64,000 bases of DNA. It comes from Gilliamella sp. ESL0443 (GTDB taxonomy: Bacteria; Pseudomonadota; Gammaproteobacteria; Enterobacterales; Orbaceae). Positions 37,236 through 45,820 of this stretch are shown piece after piece. How positions within the stretch are numbered: the first letter of the stretch is position 1; each line of letters begins with the position of its first letter. The translations under genes and the position numbers were made by a program. Where the stretch lies: positions 1,860,001 to 1,924,000 of the forward strand of contig NZ_CP048263.1 in assembly GCF_019469165.1 (NCBI RefSeq), read 5' to 3'. The notes below the pieces were generated by a model. The model was not told the origin of the DNA. It did no database searches and was given only the letters and a program-made list of their open reading frames with translations.

Positions 37236-39092
37236 CTAAATTGATAACTTATCAACACGACGGCCACCATAAATAAGATTGGCCAATGCTCGAGTCCCTA
37301 CGATCGAGGTAAACATCGATGTTACAATACCGATACCTAATGTAATAGCGAAGCCTTTAATTGAGCCAGTACCAACCGCATAAAGAATAACCGCAGTAAT
37401 CAGTGTGGTGATGTTGGCATCAAAAATACTACTCCAAGCACCCGCATAACCTTCGCTAATTGCGTGTTGAACACCTCGTCCGTTACTTAGTTCTTCTTTT
37501 ATTCGCTCGTTAATCAACACATTAGCATCGACTGCCATACCTACGGTTAAAACTATACCGGCAATACCTGGCATACTCAATGTCGCACCTGGTAATAATG
37601 ACATGGTACCAACAATCAAAATTAAGTTCGCTACCAGTGCAAGACTTGCAAATACTCCAAATAAGCGATAAACCACCAACATAAATACGACAGAAATTAA
37701 TAATCCCCAAACACAAGATTCTAAGCCTTGTGTGATATTTTCTTGCCCCATTGAAGGACCTACTGTTCGTTCTTCAATTATTTGAATCGGAGCAATCAAC
37801 GCACCGGCTCTAAGTAATAATGATAAATTCTTAGCTTCATCAATACTACTTATGCCTGTTACTTGGAATCGGTCACTAAAAATACCTTGGATAGTTGCGA
37901 CATTGATGACTCTCTCTTGTTTTTCAAGAATAGGTTTATCATTTTCATCACGTTTTCCAGTATCTTTATACTCGACAAAAAGTGTTGCCATTGCTTTTTT
38001 CAGATTTTTTTGCGTGAAACCAAGCATGGTTTTACCACCAGCACTATCAAGAGTGATAGAAACCTCTGGTTGGCTATATTCGTTTATTCTAAATGAAGAA
38101 TCGGTAATATGATCACCTGTTAATACTACACGTTTATAAAGTAAAACTGGTCGGCCGTTTTCCATATATTTTATTTCAGAACCATATGGAACACGCATAT
38201 TGCCGTTTAAAATTGCAGCTAAGTCAATTGAGCTATCATCATTCACTTGCCTAAATTCAAGGGTAGCTGTCGCGCCTAAAATGCGTTTAGCCAATGCAGT
38301 ATCTTGGATACCTGGTAATTCAACCACAATACGATCTGAGCCTTGGCGTTGAACAATTGGTTCAGCCACACCTAACTGATTAACTCGATTACGTAAAATG
38401 GTAGTATTTTGTTGAACTGCATCATTTTTCGCTTGTTGCAGTCTCTGTTGACTAACACTAATGACAATGCTGTTTTCATCTTGTGAAGTTAACTCATAAT
38501 CTTGTAATCCATTGATCTTAGTAATAGCTTTATTTCGATCTTCAACATTATCAAATTGCATTGTTATTTGTTGATTAGGATTTTTGCTGATTGTTTTATA
38601 TACAAGATTGTTTTTATTAAACTCTGCTTTTAAATTTTCAATCGACTGGTCTGTCAATTTACTTAATGCAGTAGTCATATCTACTTCCATTAAGAAATGA
38701 ACACCGCCACGCAAATCAAGGCCTAATTTCATTGGCTCGGCGCCAATCACAGCTAACCACGATGGTGTTGCTGGTGCTAGATTTAGCGCAACAGTATAAT
38801 CTTCACCTAATTCTTGTGATATTAATTCTTTAGCTTTAAGCTGAGTATCATTATCACTTAATCGAATTAAAATAGATTTATTTTCATATACGAGTGATTT
38901 AGGTTCAATCTTGTTTTTCACCAAAAGTTGCTTAACTTTATCTTGCATAGCAACATTAATTTCGGTACCGTTTGAACCTGAAATTTGTATAGCAGGATCT
39001 TCACCATAAATATTTGGAAGCGCATAAAGCAGGCCGACGCAAATTACGACGACCAACATAATGTACTTCCACAAAGGATAGCGATTTAGCAC
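37236..39092 (-). CDS. secD: Protein translocase subunit SecD
   Basis: A 618-aa SecD (E. coli 615). MKLGLDLRGGVHFLMEVDM lies near residue 120, the large periplasmic P1 domain follows with VVELPGIQDTALAKRILGATATLEF, and the C-terminal helices carry VDANVLINERIKEEL and TLITAVILYAVGTGSIKGFA. It sits between yajC (45 bp gap) and secF, the usual operon. Confidence 0.97.
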   Translation of the reverse strand: MLNRYPLWKYIMLVVVICVGLLYALPNIYGEDPAIQISGSNGTEINVAMQDKVKQLLVKNKIEPKSLVYENKSILIRLSDNDTQLKAKELISQELGEDYTVALNLAPATPSWLAVIGAEPMKLGLDLRGGVHFLMEVDMTTALSKLTDQSIENLKAEFNKNNLVYKTISKNPNQQITMQFDNVEDRNKAITKINGLQDYELTSQDENSIVISVSQQRLQQAKNDAVQQNTTILRNRVNQLGVAEPIVQRQGSDRIVVELPGIQDTALAKRILGATATLEFRQVNDDSSIDLAAILNGNMRVPYGSEIKYMENGRPVLLYKRVVLTGDHITDSSFRINEYSQPEVSITLDSAGGKTMLGFTQKNLKKAMATLFVEYKDTGKRDENDKPILEKQERVINVATIQGIFSDRFQVTGISSIDEAKNLSLLLRAGALIAPIQIIEERTVGPSMGQENITQGLESCVWGLLISVVFMLVVYRLFGVFASLALVANLILIVGTMSLLPGATLSMPGIAGIVLTVGMAVDANVLINERIKEELSNGRGVQHAISEGYAGAWSSIFDANITTLITAVILYAVGTGSIKGFAITLGIGIVTSMFTSIVGTRALANLIYGGRRVDKLSI

Positions 39093-39137
39093 GACATTTT
39101 CTCTTGTGGAATTAGATAATTAATACAATGAAATTTA

Positions 39138-39467
39138 TTATAATGATTTCATTGTTCCTTTTGGTAAAACAGATGTGATAAAGTCACGTTTGATAACAAC
39201 TTCTGTTGTATCATTTAACTCTAACGCAATATAGCCATTGTCGTTAACTTTTGAAACTCGACCAATAAGTCCACCATTAGTTAATACTTCATCACCTTTA
39301 GAAATTGATGCCATTAACTCACGATGCGCTTTAGCGCGTTTTTGTTGTGGGCGCATAATCATAAAATAGAAAAATAACCCGAATACCACTAACATAATTA
39401 GCATAAAATAATCACCACCAGGCTGAGCGCCATCGGCTGCATATGCATTAGAAATAAAAAAGTCCAT
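39138..39467 (-). CDS. yajC: Sec translocase accessory protein YajC
   Basis: A 109-aa single-pass membrane protein: a short periplasmic N-terminus, a transmembrane helix (FMLIMLVVFGLFFYFMIMRP), then RPQQKRAKAHRELMASISKGDEVLT-NGGLIGRV, the YajC signature. It associates with SecDF. First gene of yajC-secD-secF; the tgt gene often found upstream is not present. Confidence 0.96.
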   Translation of the reverse strand: MDFFISNAYAADGAQPGGDYFMLIMLVVFGLFFYFMIMRPQQKRAKAHRELMASISKGDEVLTNGGLIGRVSKVNDNGYIALELNDTTEVVIKRDFITSVLPKGTMKSL

Positions 39468-39590
39468 ATCGGTCCTCTTAATTTTTACAAAAATATTAAA
39501 GTTCAGAATTATAACACAATAAATATGTCGATAATTAACTATTTCTTGTCAATGTCTTTTTAATCAATCTCAATAAAGTAACAAAAATAA

Positions 39591-41294
39591 TTAAGTCGTT
39601 AAATATTGAGCCATACTAACTAAGTTAACTAACCATTTTGGATAGACACCACATACAATCGTTAAAACTGCTGCAAGAACAATTAGCAATTCGCTCATTT
39701 TTATATCCTGCCATTTTAATTTGATGTTCGAATTCAGCTGTTCATCATTGGATGGTTTGATATAAAGGTTGAGAATAAGTCTTGCATAAAAATAAAGTCC
39801 TAGTGTGCTACCAATAACCACTGCCGCAATTAACCACCATAATTCAGCCGTTACACCCAACAATATTAGAAGGAAACGCCCAACAAAACCAGCTGTTAGT
39901 GGAGCACCGGCTAAAGAGAGTAAACCTATACCCATTGCTAATGCTAAAACAGGACGACGCCAGAATAATCCTGAAAGATCGACTTCGTTTTCATGATCCT
40001 GTAACTCGTTGGAATGTGATTCTAAACTGATCACGCCCAAAATACAGATATTGGCAAGAATGTAACCAATCAAATATACACCAATGGTTTCTAAGGCCAA
40101 TACTTGATATTGCACCGCAATTAAAGCAAGTAATAAATAACCAAAGTGAGCTACGGATGAATAAGCTAATAAACGCTTTAAGCTACTTTGCATTAAAGCA
40201 GATAAATTACCCCATAGTATTGAACAAAAAGCCATAATCACCAAAATAATACGAATTGTTTCATTATTAACAATTGGCGCAAGTAAAAATAATCTGGCAA
40301 TAGCACAAAATACCGCCACTTTTCCTACTGTTGATAATAATAATGCTACTACAGTCGGCGCACCTTGATAAACGTCAGGCAACCAAAGTTGAAAAGGTAC
40401 CAGTGAAAGCTTAAAACCAATTCCCACTAATATTAAACAAATGCCAATTAATAATAATGTACTTTGATAATTCATGGTTGAAAGCTGGTAACTTAAACCA
40501 CTAAATGTAAGCTCTCCAGTTGTTGCATAGTAGAAGGCTATTCCCATTAACAAAAATGAACTAGCTATTGCAGATAGGATCATATATTTGATCGCAGCTT
40601 CTAACGCATGTGTTTGTATATATTGATAACCGATCAATCCAATAAATGGTATCGAAAGTAATTCTAAGCCTAGGAAGAATGACATTAAATGACTTGCATA
40701 AACTAAAGTTACGCCGCCTAATGCCATAAGTAATAAAATTACATAGAATAAACCATGTACGACCAGTTCTTGTACAAACCATTGATAAGCGAGTGAAGCA
40801 ACTACAATAGAAATAATCAAAATCAAACTGGTATAAAGTAATCCATAGCCATCACAGGTAAATAACGCTGTAACTTGATGAGCACGCCATTTATTATCAG
40901 TATTATCATCAGTTTGTGTAGTATCAATAACATTCTGAGGTGGGCCTACAAAATCTTGTTGAACCATAGGTTCAGAGTTCTGGTCATTTTGAGGGGATGA
41001 TGTTTCCGTTGGAACTTCATCAACGGCTATAGTTTGCTCACTTGATAAATCAGTATCAGTTGAACCTTGTGAAGTAGGTACAGATATTTGCATATTGTCA
41101 CTACTAATATCAGTTATTGCGGGTGTGTTATGAGAAATTTTAAAGCCTAGAATTGATGAACAAATTAAAGCGCATATCAACCCTGATATAGCTAAAATAG
41201 CGCATTTTTTAGTTCTTACTTTAAAAACAAAAAGCGCTATGAGCAAAACAATTATGGCAAAGCTCAATATGAATATTGGCAATAAAGCTATCAT
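39591..41294 (-). CDS. nuoN: NADH-quinone oxidoreductase subunit N, with an unusual insertion
   Basis: NuoN is one of three antiporter-like pumps of complex I. The core is well kept: GIGFKLSLVPFQLWLPDVYQ with the channel lysine equivalent to E. coli Lys217, STVGKVAVF with the Lys247 equivalent, and YSSVAHFGYLLLA. The Lys395 equivalent is Arg (GFVGRFLLIL). At 567 aa it is about 80 longer than E. coli NuoN (485). The extra length is a Ser/Thr/Asp/Glu/Gln-rich, transmembrane-free stretch at about residues 60-135, between the first helices, likely on the outer face. Last gene of the nuoJ-N run. Confidence 0.93.
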   Translation of the reverse strand: MIALLPIFILSFAIIVLLIALFVFKVRTKKCAILAISGLICALICSSILGFKISHNTPAITDISSDNMQISVPTSQGSTDTDLSSEQTIAVDEVPTETSSPQNDQNSEPMVQQDFVGPPQNVIDTTQTDDNTDNKWRAHQVTALFTCDGYGLLYTSLILIISIVVASLAYQWFVQELVVHGLFYVILLLMALGGVTLVYASHLMSFFLGLELLSIPFIGLIGYQYIQTHALEAAIKYMILSAIASSFLLMGIAFYYATTGELTFSGLSYQLSTMNYQSTLLLIGICLILVGIGFKLSLVPFQLWLPDVYQGAPTVVALLLSTVGKVAVFCAIARLFLLAPIVNNETIRIILVIMAFCSILWGNLSALMQSSLKRLLAYSSVAHFGYLLLALIAVQYQVLALETIGVYLIGYILANICILGVISLESHSNELQDHENEVDLSGLFWRRPVLALAMGIGLLSLAGAPLTAGFVGRFLLILLGVTAELWWLIAAVVIGSTLGLYFYARLILNLYIKPSNDEQLNSNIKLKWQDIKMSELLIVLAAVLTIVCGVYPKWLVNLVSMAQYLTT

Positions 41295-41300
41295 AAATTT

Positions 41301-42851
41301 TTACTCTCCCACTCGTTCTGCTGTTATATACTGCTGTGTTTGGTTGACAGTAGAATAAGATATATCTAACACTATCTTAGGGTACAACCCGATAAAAATT
41401 AGAACAATCAACACACTAGATAATAATAAAATATCTTTTTTACTTAAAAAGTGTTTGGTTACATCTACTTTATCAACTACTCCATAAAAAATAGGTTGCA
41501 TACGAATAATTAAGGAAATTGACAGTAACAGCAACCCAATTACCAACAAAATTGTATAATATGAATAAGAGGTATAACTACCTAATAACATCATATAATT
41601 ACCAACAAAATTAGCTGTACCTGGTATGCCTAATACAGCTAACATAAAAAATAAAGTAAAAGAGGACAGATATCTCACTTGCTCTTTTAATCCAATAAAT
41701 TGGTTTATATTCCGAGTTAAATAGCATTCAGCCAATAATCCGCTAATCATAAACATGCCAACGATAGCTAGGTTTATGGCTATCATTTGAATAACAACGC
41801 CTTGAAATGCTATTACAGATCCACTATAAATAATTGTAGTAACAAATCCCATTAACGCGATATGGATATAAGCAATTAATTTTTTTATATCTGTTTGGTT
41901 AAATGCTAGTAAAGCAGCATAAAAAACAGTAAACATAGCTAGTATTGAAATAACAGGCATAATGGCCAAAGACGCGTTTGGAAAAAGGGGAATTACAAAA
42001 CGTAATAAACCAAATGTTGCCGTATTAAGTAATAAACCACTTATCATCATTGAACCACTTGTTGAAGATTCAATATGTGCTTCAATAAACCAATTGTGAA
42101 AAGGAACTAAAGGAATACGAATAAGGAAGGCTGCTAGAAATCCTAACATTAATAAAAATTCAGTATTACTTGAAATTGGTGTTTTAGTTAAAATTTGATA
42201 GTCAAAAGTCCATTGACCGGTTAAATTCCAATTAATTAGTGCTAATGAAACAATAGATATTAGCATTAATAAACTACTTATTTGTGTGTAGATTAAAAAT
42301 TTATTAGCACCATTGAAGCGTTGTGAATTTAAATCTCTCCTTCCCCACAATGAAATTAAGAAATAAATCGGAATAGCTACCGCTTCCCAGAAGAAAAACA
42401 TCAAAAACAGATCAGTAATGACAAATAACATCATAATGGCTGATGTCATAAATAATACACATAAGTAAAACAACCCAAGGTTATTTAGGTTTTCTTTGCT
42501 AGAATAAATAATAACTAGTAGTACAATGAAAAGTGTCGAAGTAATTACTACCAACGATAGGCCATCCAATAGAAGATGAAAATGGATACCAAGTAATGGG
42601 ATCCAGTCATAATTAACCTCTTTACTCCAACTTGTATCTGGTTCTACATTTATTGCATTCGCCCATAAAATTATGGCTAATATTAATGTGATTAATATAG
42701 TCGTGAAAGCAACCATAATTGGTAAACGTTGCCAACGCAATTGTACATCAGTTGATACTACGATTCTTTGTAAGAATACTTGACATAACCAACCAATGAA
42801 TCCGCCAATTACAGGTAAGAAGACAAGCCATAACAACATGAAAGTTCGCAC
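41301..42851 (-). CDS. nuoM: NADH-quinone oxidoreductase subunit M, proton-path residues altered
   Basis: A 516-aa antiporter-like subunit (E. coli 509). The glutamate of FFFWEAVAIPIYFLISLWG (E. coli Glu144) is kept. Other residues that matter in E. coli are changed: Lys234 is Arg (FLIRIPLVPFHNW), Lys265 is Asn (GLLLNTATFGLLRF), His348 is Ile (QMIAINLAIVG) and Glu407 is Asn (FVGNYMMLLGSY). The reading frame and helix pattern are intact. It lies 5 bp from nuoL and 6 bp from nuoN. Confidence 0.93.
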   Translation of the reverse strand: MRTFMLLWLVFLPVIGGFIGWLCQVFLQRIVVSTDVQLRWQRLPIMVAFTTILITLILAIILWANAINVEPDTSWSKEVNYDWIPLLGIHFHLLLDGLSLVVITSTLFIVLLVIIYSSKENLNNLGLFYLCVLFMTSAIMMLFVITDLFLMFFFWEAVAIPIYFLISLWGRRDLNSQRFNGANKFLIYTQISSLLMLISIVSLALINWNLTGQWTFDYQILTKTPISSNTEFLLMLGFLAAFLIRIPLVPFHNWFIEAHIESSTSGSMMISGLLLNTATFGLLRFVIPLFPNASLAIMPVISILAMFTVFYAALLAFNQTDIKKLIAYIHIALMGFVTTIIYSGSVIAFQGVVIQMIAINLAIVGMFMISGLLAECYLTRNINQFIGLKEQVRYLSSFTLFFMLAVLGIPGTANFVGNYMMLLGSYTSYSYYTILLVIGLLLLSISLIIRMQPIFYGVVDKVDVTKHFLSKKDILLLSSVLIVLIFIGLYPKIVLDISYSTVNQTQQYITAERVGE

Positions 42852-42856
42852 CTTTA

Positions 42857-44704
42857 TTAAATAAAAATCAATAACATTAATATAATAATGCTACCTATGA
42901 CCATTGAAACCATATACCATCGTATCTGTCCATTTTCTAGGCTAACAATATATGAGTTTATTTTTTTAATTCCCCACATTATCCAGTTGTCCCATATCGC
43001 TAATGGATCCTTTTTCAGGAAATCCGCTAGATAGATATAAGGTTTTACGAAGATATTGTTCAAGACAAAATCAAATCGCCAATTGCTTTTACATAATCTT
43101 CCTAAAAATTTGACCATCGGAGTATTAAGTATTTCATGAACCTCACTATTAAGATGCCCATAAAGAATATAAGCAATAACTAAACTCAATAAAGTCACTG
43201 CACTTAATAATATCCGAAATGGTAACTGTTCCTGAGTATCAAGATGGGCTATTGGAATTATTCCTTGTATTGGCAATGGGAAATAAATAAATAATGCAGT
43301 AGTAAATATTAACAATATAAAAATTGGAAAATAATTTATCGTTTTAATTTTTATAATATGATCCATTTTATGGGTATGATGGAAAACTAAAAAGATTATG
43401 CGCCAAATGCCCAAACTTGATAATAAAACACCTAATAAACCTATGGTGCCAGCCATCAAGCTATCTTGTGCCATTAATCTCCAAATAATATCGCCTTTAA
43501 TATAAAAAGATGCAGAAATATAAGGGAATGCACTAAGTGAAAGCATTATAATTAGAAAAATAGCATATAATATTGGGTTAGATTTTAATAAACCACCAAT
43601 TTTGCTAATGTCTCTTTCACCTTGGCATTGTTTTAATAAAATTGCTGAAGCTAGTATTAATAATGTACTGGTTACAGAATAATTTATTAAACAATTTAAT
43701 GATAAATTCCAACTTTGAGTTGAAAAGGCAAAAAACAGGTAACTAATTTGAGCTAAATTAATATAGGTTATAATTCGTTTTATATCATTTTGAACCAAAG
43801 CAATACTACTAGCAAATATAATAGTTAAAGATGCAAATAAAAGCATTATATAAAGTGTATCACTAGACATCATAAACAAATTGCTTAATCTTAAAACAAG
43901 ATAAACTCCGGCCAATATGACTGTTGAAGACTGTAATAAAGCAACAGCTGGCATTGGTGCTAATGTGGTTTCTGTGAACCATGTATGCATTGGAAAAAGA
44001 GCCGATTTACTCATAGCGCCAAGGAACAACATAATGGTGATCCAAAAGATAATATCTGAATCGATAGCTAAATCGTTATGTGCTTTAAATAAAATCTCGC
44101 TGATTTTTAATGTTTCTACTGTTTGATAAAGTAAAAATATACCAATAATTAGAAATATGTCGGTTAAATGCATCATAACAAAAGCTTTAACGGCAGCATA
44201 ACCATTACGAGCCTGTTTGTAATAAATACCAATAAGTAAGTAAGTGCTTATACTCACACCTTCCCAACCGAGTAGCATCACAAACAAATTATCAACAAGC
44301 ACAACTGTTAACATGCTAGTTATGAGTAAATTACTATATGCATAGAAAGTATAAATATCTTCTCGTGATTTTAGATAACAGGCAGCAAAGATAGAGATCA
44401 ATAAACCAAAGAAAGAAATTAGCACTAAAAAAGTTAGCGATAACCCATCCAAAGTTAAGGAAATCGGAACTTCAAAATCACCGACAGAAAACCAAGTCCA
44501 TAGATTTCTTGTATAAACGAGTGTCATATCTGGGACGGTATTGGTAGAAAAATCAATACATGAAAATATTGTTATTAAACCAACAATAAATATAGTACTA
44601 ATTCCGATTAACTTAACATTAATGGATTGTATTTGTCGCCCAAAACAAACCTGTATTAGAAAAGATAGTAATGGAACAATGATAGTTAAATAAAGTAAAT
44701 TCAT
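42857..44704 (-). CDS. nuoL: NADH-quinone oxidoreductase subunit L, central-axis residues altered
   Basis: A 615-aa subunit (E. coli 613) with the terminal piston helix region retained (NGQIRWYMVSMVIGS). LLGWEGVSISTYLLIG keeps Glu144 and GAMSKSALFPMHTW keeps Lys229. His254 of ALIHAATMV is Gln (ALLQSSTVI), and the THAFFKAL block with His338 and Lys342 reads NYSVTSTL. Lys399 appears kept (YIKGDIIWR). Substitutions thus interrupt the polar axis of an otherwise complete protein. Overlaps nuoK by 4 bp. Confidence 0.93.
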   Translation of the reverse strand: MNLLYLTIIVPLLSFLIQVCFGRQIQSINVKLIGISTIFIVGLITIFSCIDFSTNTVPDMTLVYTRNLWTWFSVGDFEVPISLTLDGLSLTFLVLISFFGLLISIFAACYLKSREDIYTFYAYSNLLITSMLTVVLVDNLFVMLLGWEGVSISTYLLIGIYYKQARNGYAAVKAFVMMHLTDIFLIIGIFLLYQTVETLKISEILFKAHNDLAIDSDIIFWITIMLFLGAMSKSALFPMHTWFTETTLAPMPAVALLQSSTVILAGVYLVLRLSNLFMMSSDTLYIMLLFASLTIIFASSIALVQNDIKRIITYINLAQISYLFFAFSTQSWNLSLNCLINYSVTSTLLILASAILLKQCQGERDISKIGGLLKSNPILYAIFLIIMLSLSAFPYISASFYIKGDIIWRLMAQDSLMAGTIGLLGVLLSSLGIWRIIFLVFHHTHKMDHIIKIKTINYFPIFILLIFTTALFIYFPLPIQGIIPIAHLDTQEQLPFRILLSAVTLLSLVIAYILYGHLNSEVHEILNTPMVKFLGRLCKSNWRFDFVLNNIFVKPYIYLADFLKKDPLAIWDNWIMWGIKKINSYIVSLENGQIRWYMVSMVIGSIIILMLLIFI

Positions 44705-45003
44705 CCTTTCATTTCGCTCAATGAATCAATATTAAAGTTTTTACGTCGATAAATTAATTTAACAAGTAAAGCAAGCCCGACACATATTTGAGTTAAGACA
44801 GTAATTACAGCTAAGATAGCTAAAACGCCACCATCTGATTGCTGCCAATAACTACTCGCGACAAACAAAGCTGCTATTGCTCCATTATTCATGATAATAA
44901 GGCTTAATAATAAAAAATAGAGATTTCGTCTAATCATTACACCTAACAGCCCGATTACAAACAAGATAGAAGCAAAAATTAGCCCATGCATAAGTGGTAT
45001 CAC
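44701..45003 (-). CDS. nuoK: NADH-quinone oxidoreductase subunit K, lacking both key glutamates
   Basis: A 100-aa three-helix subunit of exactly E. coli length. The ends are highly conserved (MIPLMHGLIFASILFVIGL and NIDSLSEMKG), which makes alignment without gaps certain. E. coli Glu36 (GLEIMINA) is Ile36 here (SLIIMNNG), and Glu72 (AAAEASIGLALL) is Gln72 (VLTQICVGLALL). Both glutamates are considered essential for proton translocation by complex I. The subunit therefore probably cannot relay protons in the usual way. Confidence 0.94.
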   Translation of the reverse strand: MIPLMHGLIFASILFVIGLLGVMIRRNLYFLLLSLIIMNNGAIAALFVASSYWQQSDGGVLAILAVITVLTQICVGLALLVKLIYRRKNFNIDSLSEMKG

Positions 45004-45004
45004 G

Positions 45005-45508
45005 TTATTTCTCCGAAAACATTCGATGCATAAAATGATAAGATATAACTACTGCACCTAATAACAAAAATGCAGCTAACTCCGTCATCAAAATATAAGC
45101 ATAGATAGACATTTGATGCATTAATTCATGTGTTTCTTTAAGTTGTGAATAGTCAGTGCTTACTACACCATATATAAGAATAACTAACAATATGAATGCC
45201 AAAACTAATGGCCCCAACCAAATCTTAGGACTTATGCCATGTTTATTATTTTCAACATTATCATTACGAATTTTAAGCTTTAAAGAAACACCCCAAAAAA
45301 GGATTATGCCACCGCAAATAAAAAAGAGGATATATAAAGCAGCTGAAATATATGTTTGTAACAGAATAAATATTAATGCTGATGCAAAAAGTGAAATAGC
45401 GAGATATAAAATTGCCTTCTCTACCCTTCTACAAAAAATCACTTTTAAACTAGCAATAATAGCTATTATCGATGCAATATAAAAAACAACGATCATTAGA
45501 TAATCCAA
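45005..45508 (-). CDS. nuoJ: NADH-quinone oxidoreductase subunit J, divergent at helix 3
   Basis: A 167-aa membrane subunit (E. coli 184, so the hydrophilic tail is shorter). Helix 3, which in E. coli reads AGALEIIVYAGAIMVLFVF and forms the pi-bulge that couples quinone chemistry to pumping, reads SAALYILFFICGGIILFWG. Glu55 is thus Tyr and Tyr59 is Phe. The gene starts a divergent region facing ppc; nuoA-I, normally upstream in the same operon, are missing. Confidence 0.88.
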   Translation of the reverse strand: MDYLMIVVFYIASIIAIIASLKVIFCRRVEKAILYLAISLFASALIFILLQTYISAALYILFFICGGIILFWGVSLKLKIRNDNVENNKHGISPKIWLGPLVLAFILLVILIYGVVSTDYSQLKETHELMHQMSIYAYILMTELAAFLLLGAVVISYHFMHRMFSEK

Positions 45509-45820
45509 TACTTATTCATAATGATATTAGTATATACCCAATCGACGACAATATACAGTTTACTAACGTTTCGTTAATACAAAAAATTCTTTCTAAATAA
45601 TTTATTATCTTTATATAGTCAACAGAATGTCATTTTTACCAAATATAATAAAAACGATGGAAATAATAAAAACTATAAGATTTTATTATTTAAATTCAAT
45701 ACAACATTGTTATAAAGTATATATCCTGAGCAATTAACTTATATTTATACCTTTTTCTTTAATTTTTGATCATACAGCTTAAAGGCTCTTAGGCAAAATA
45801 TAAACAAAGTAGAGAATAGA
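45509..45820. other. Divergent intergenic region nuoJ / ppc
   Basis: 312 bp of AT-rich DNA holding both promoters. I could not single out convincing -35/-10 pairs and saw no fragment of nuoI or other nuo genes. Confidence 0.4.

Noticed and set aside
43917-44126. Plus-strand frame inside nuoL
   Set aside because: Antisense shadow; NuoL is conserved over its whole length in the other strand.
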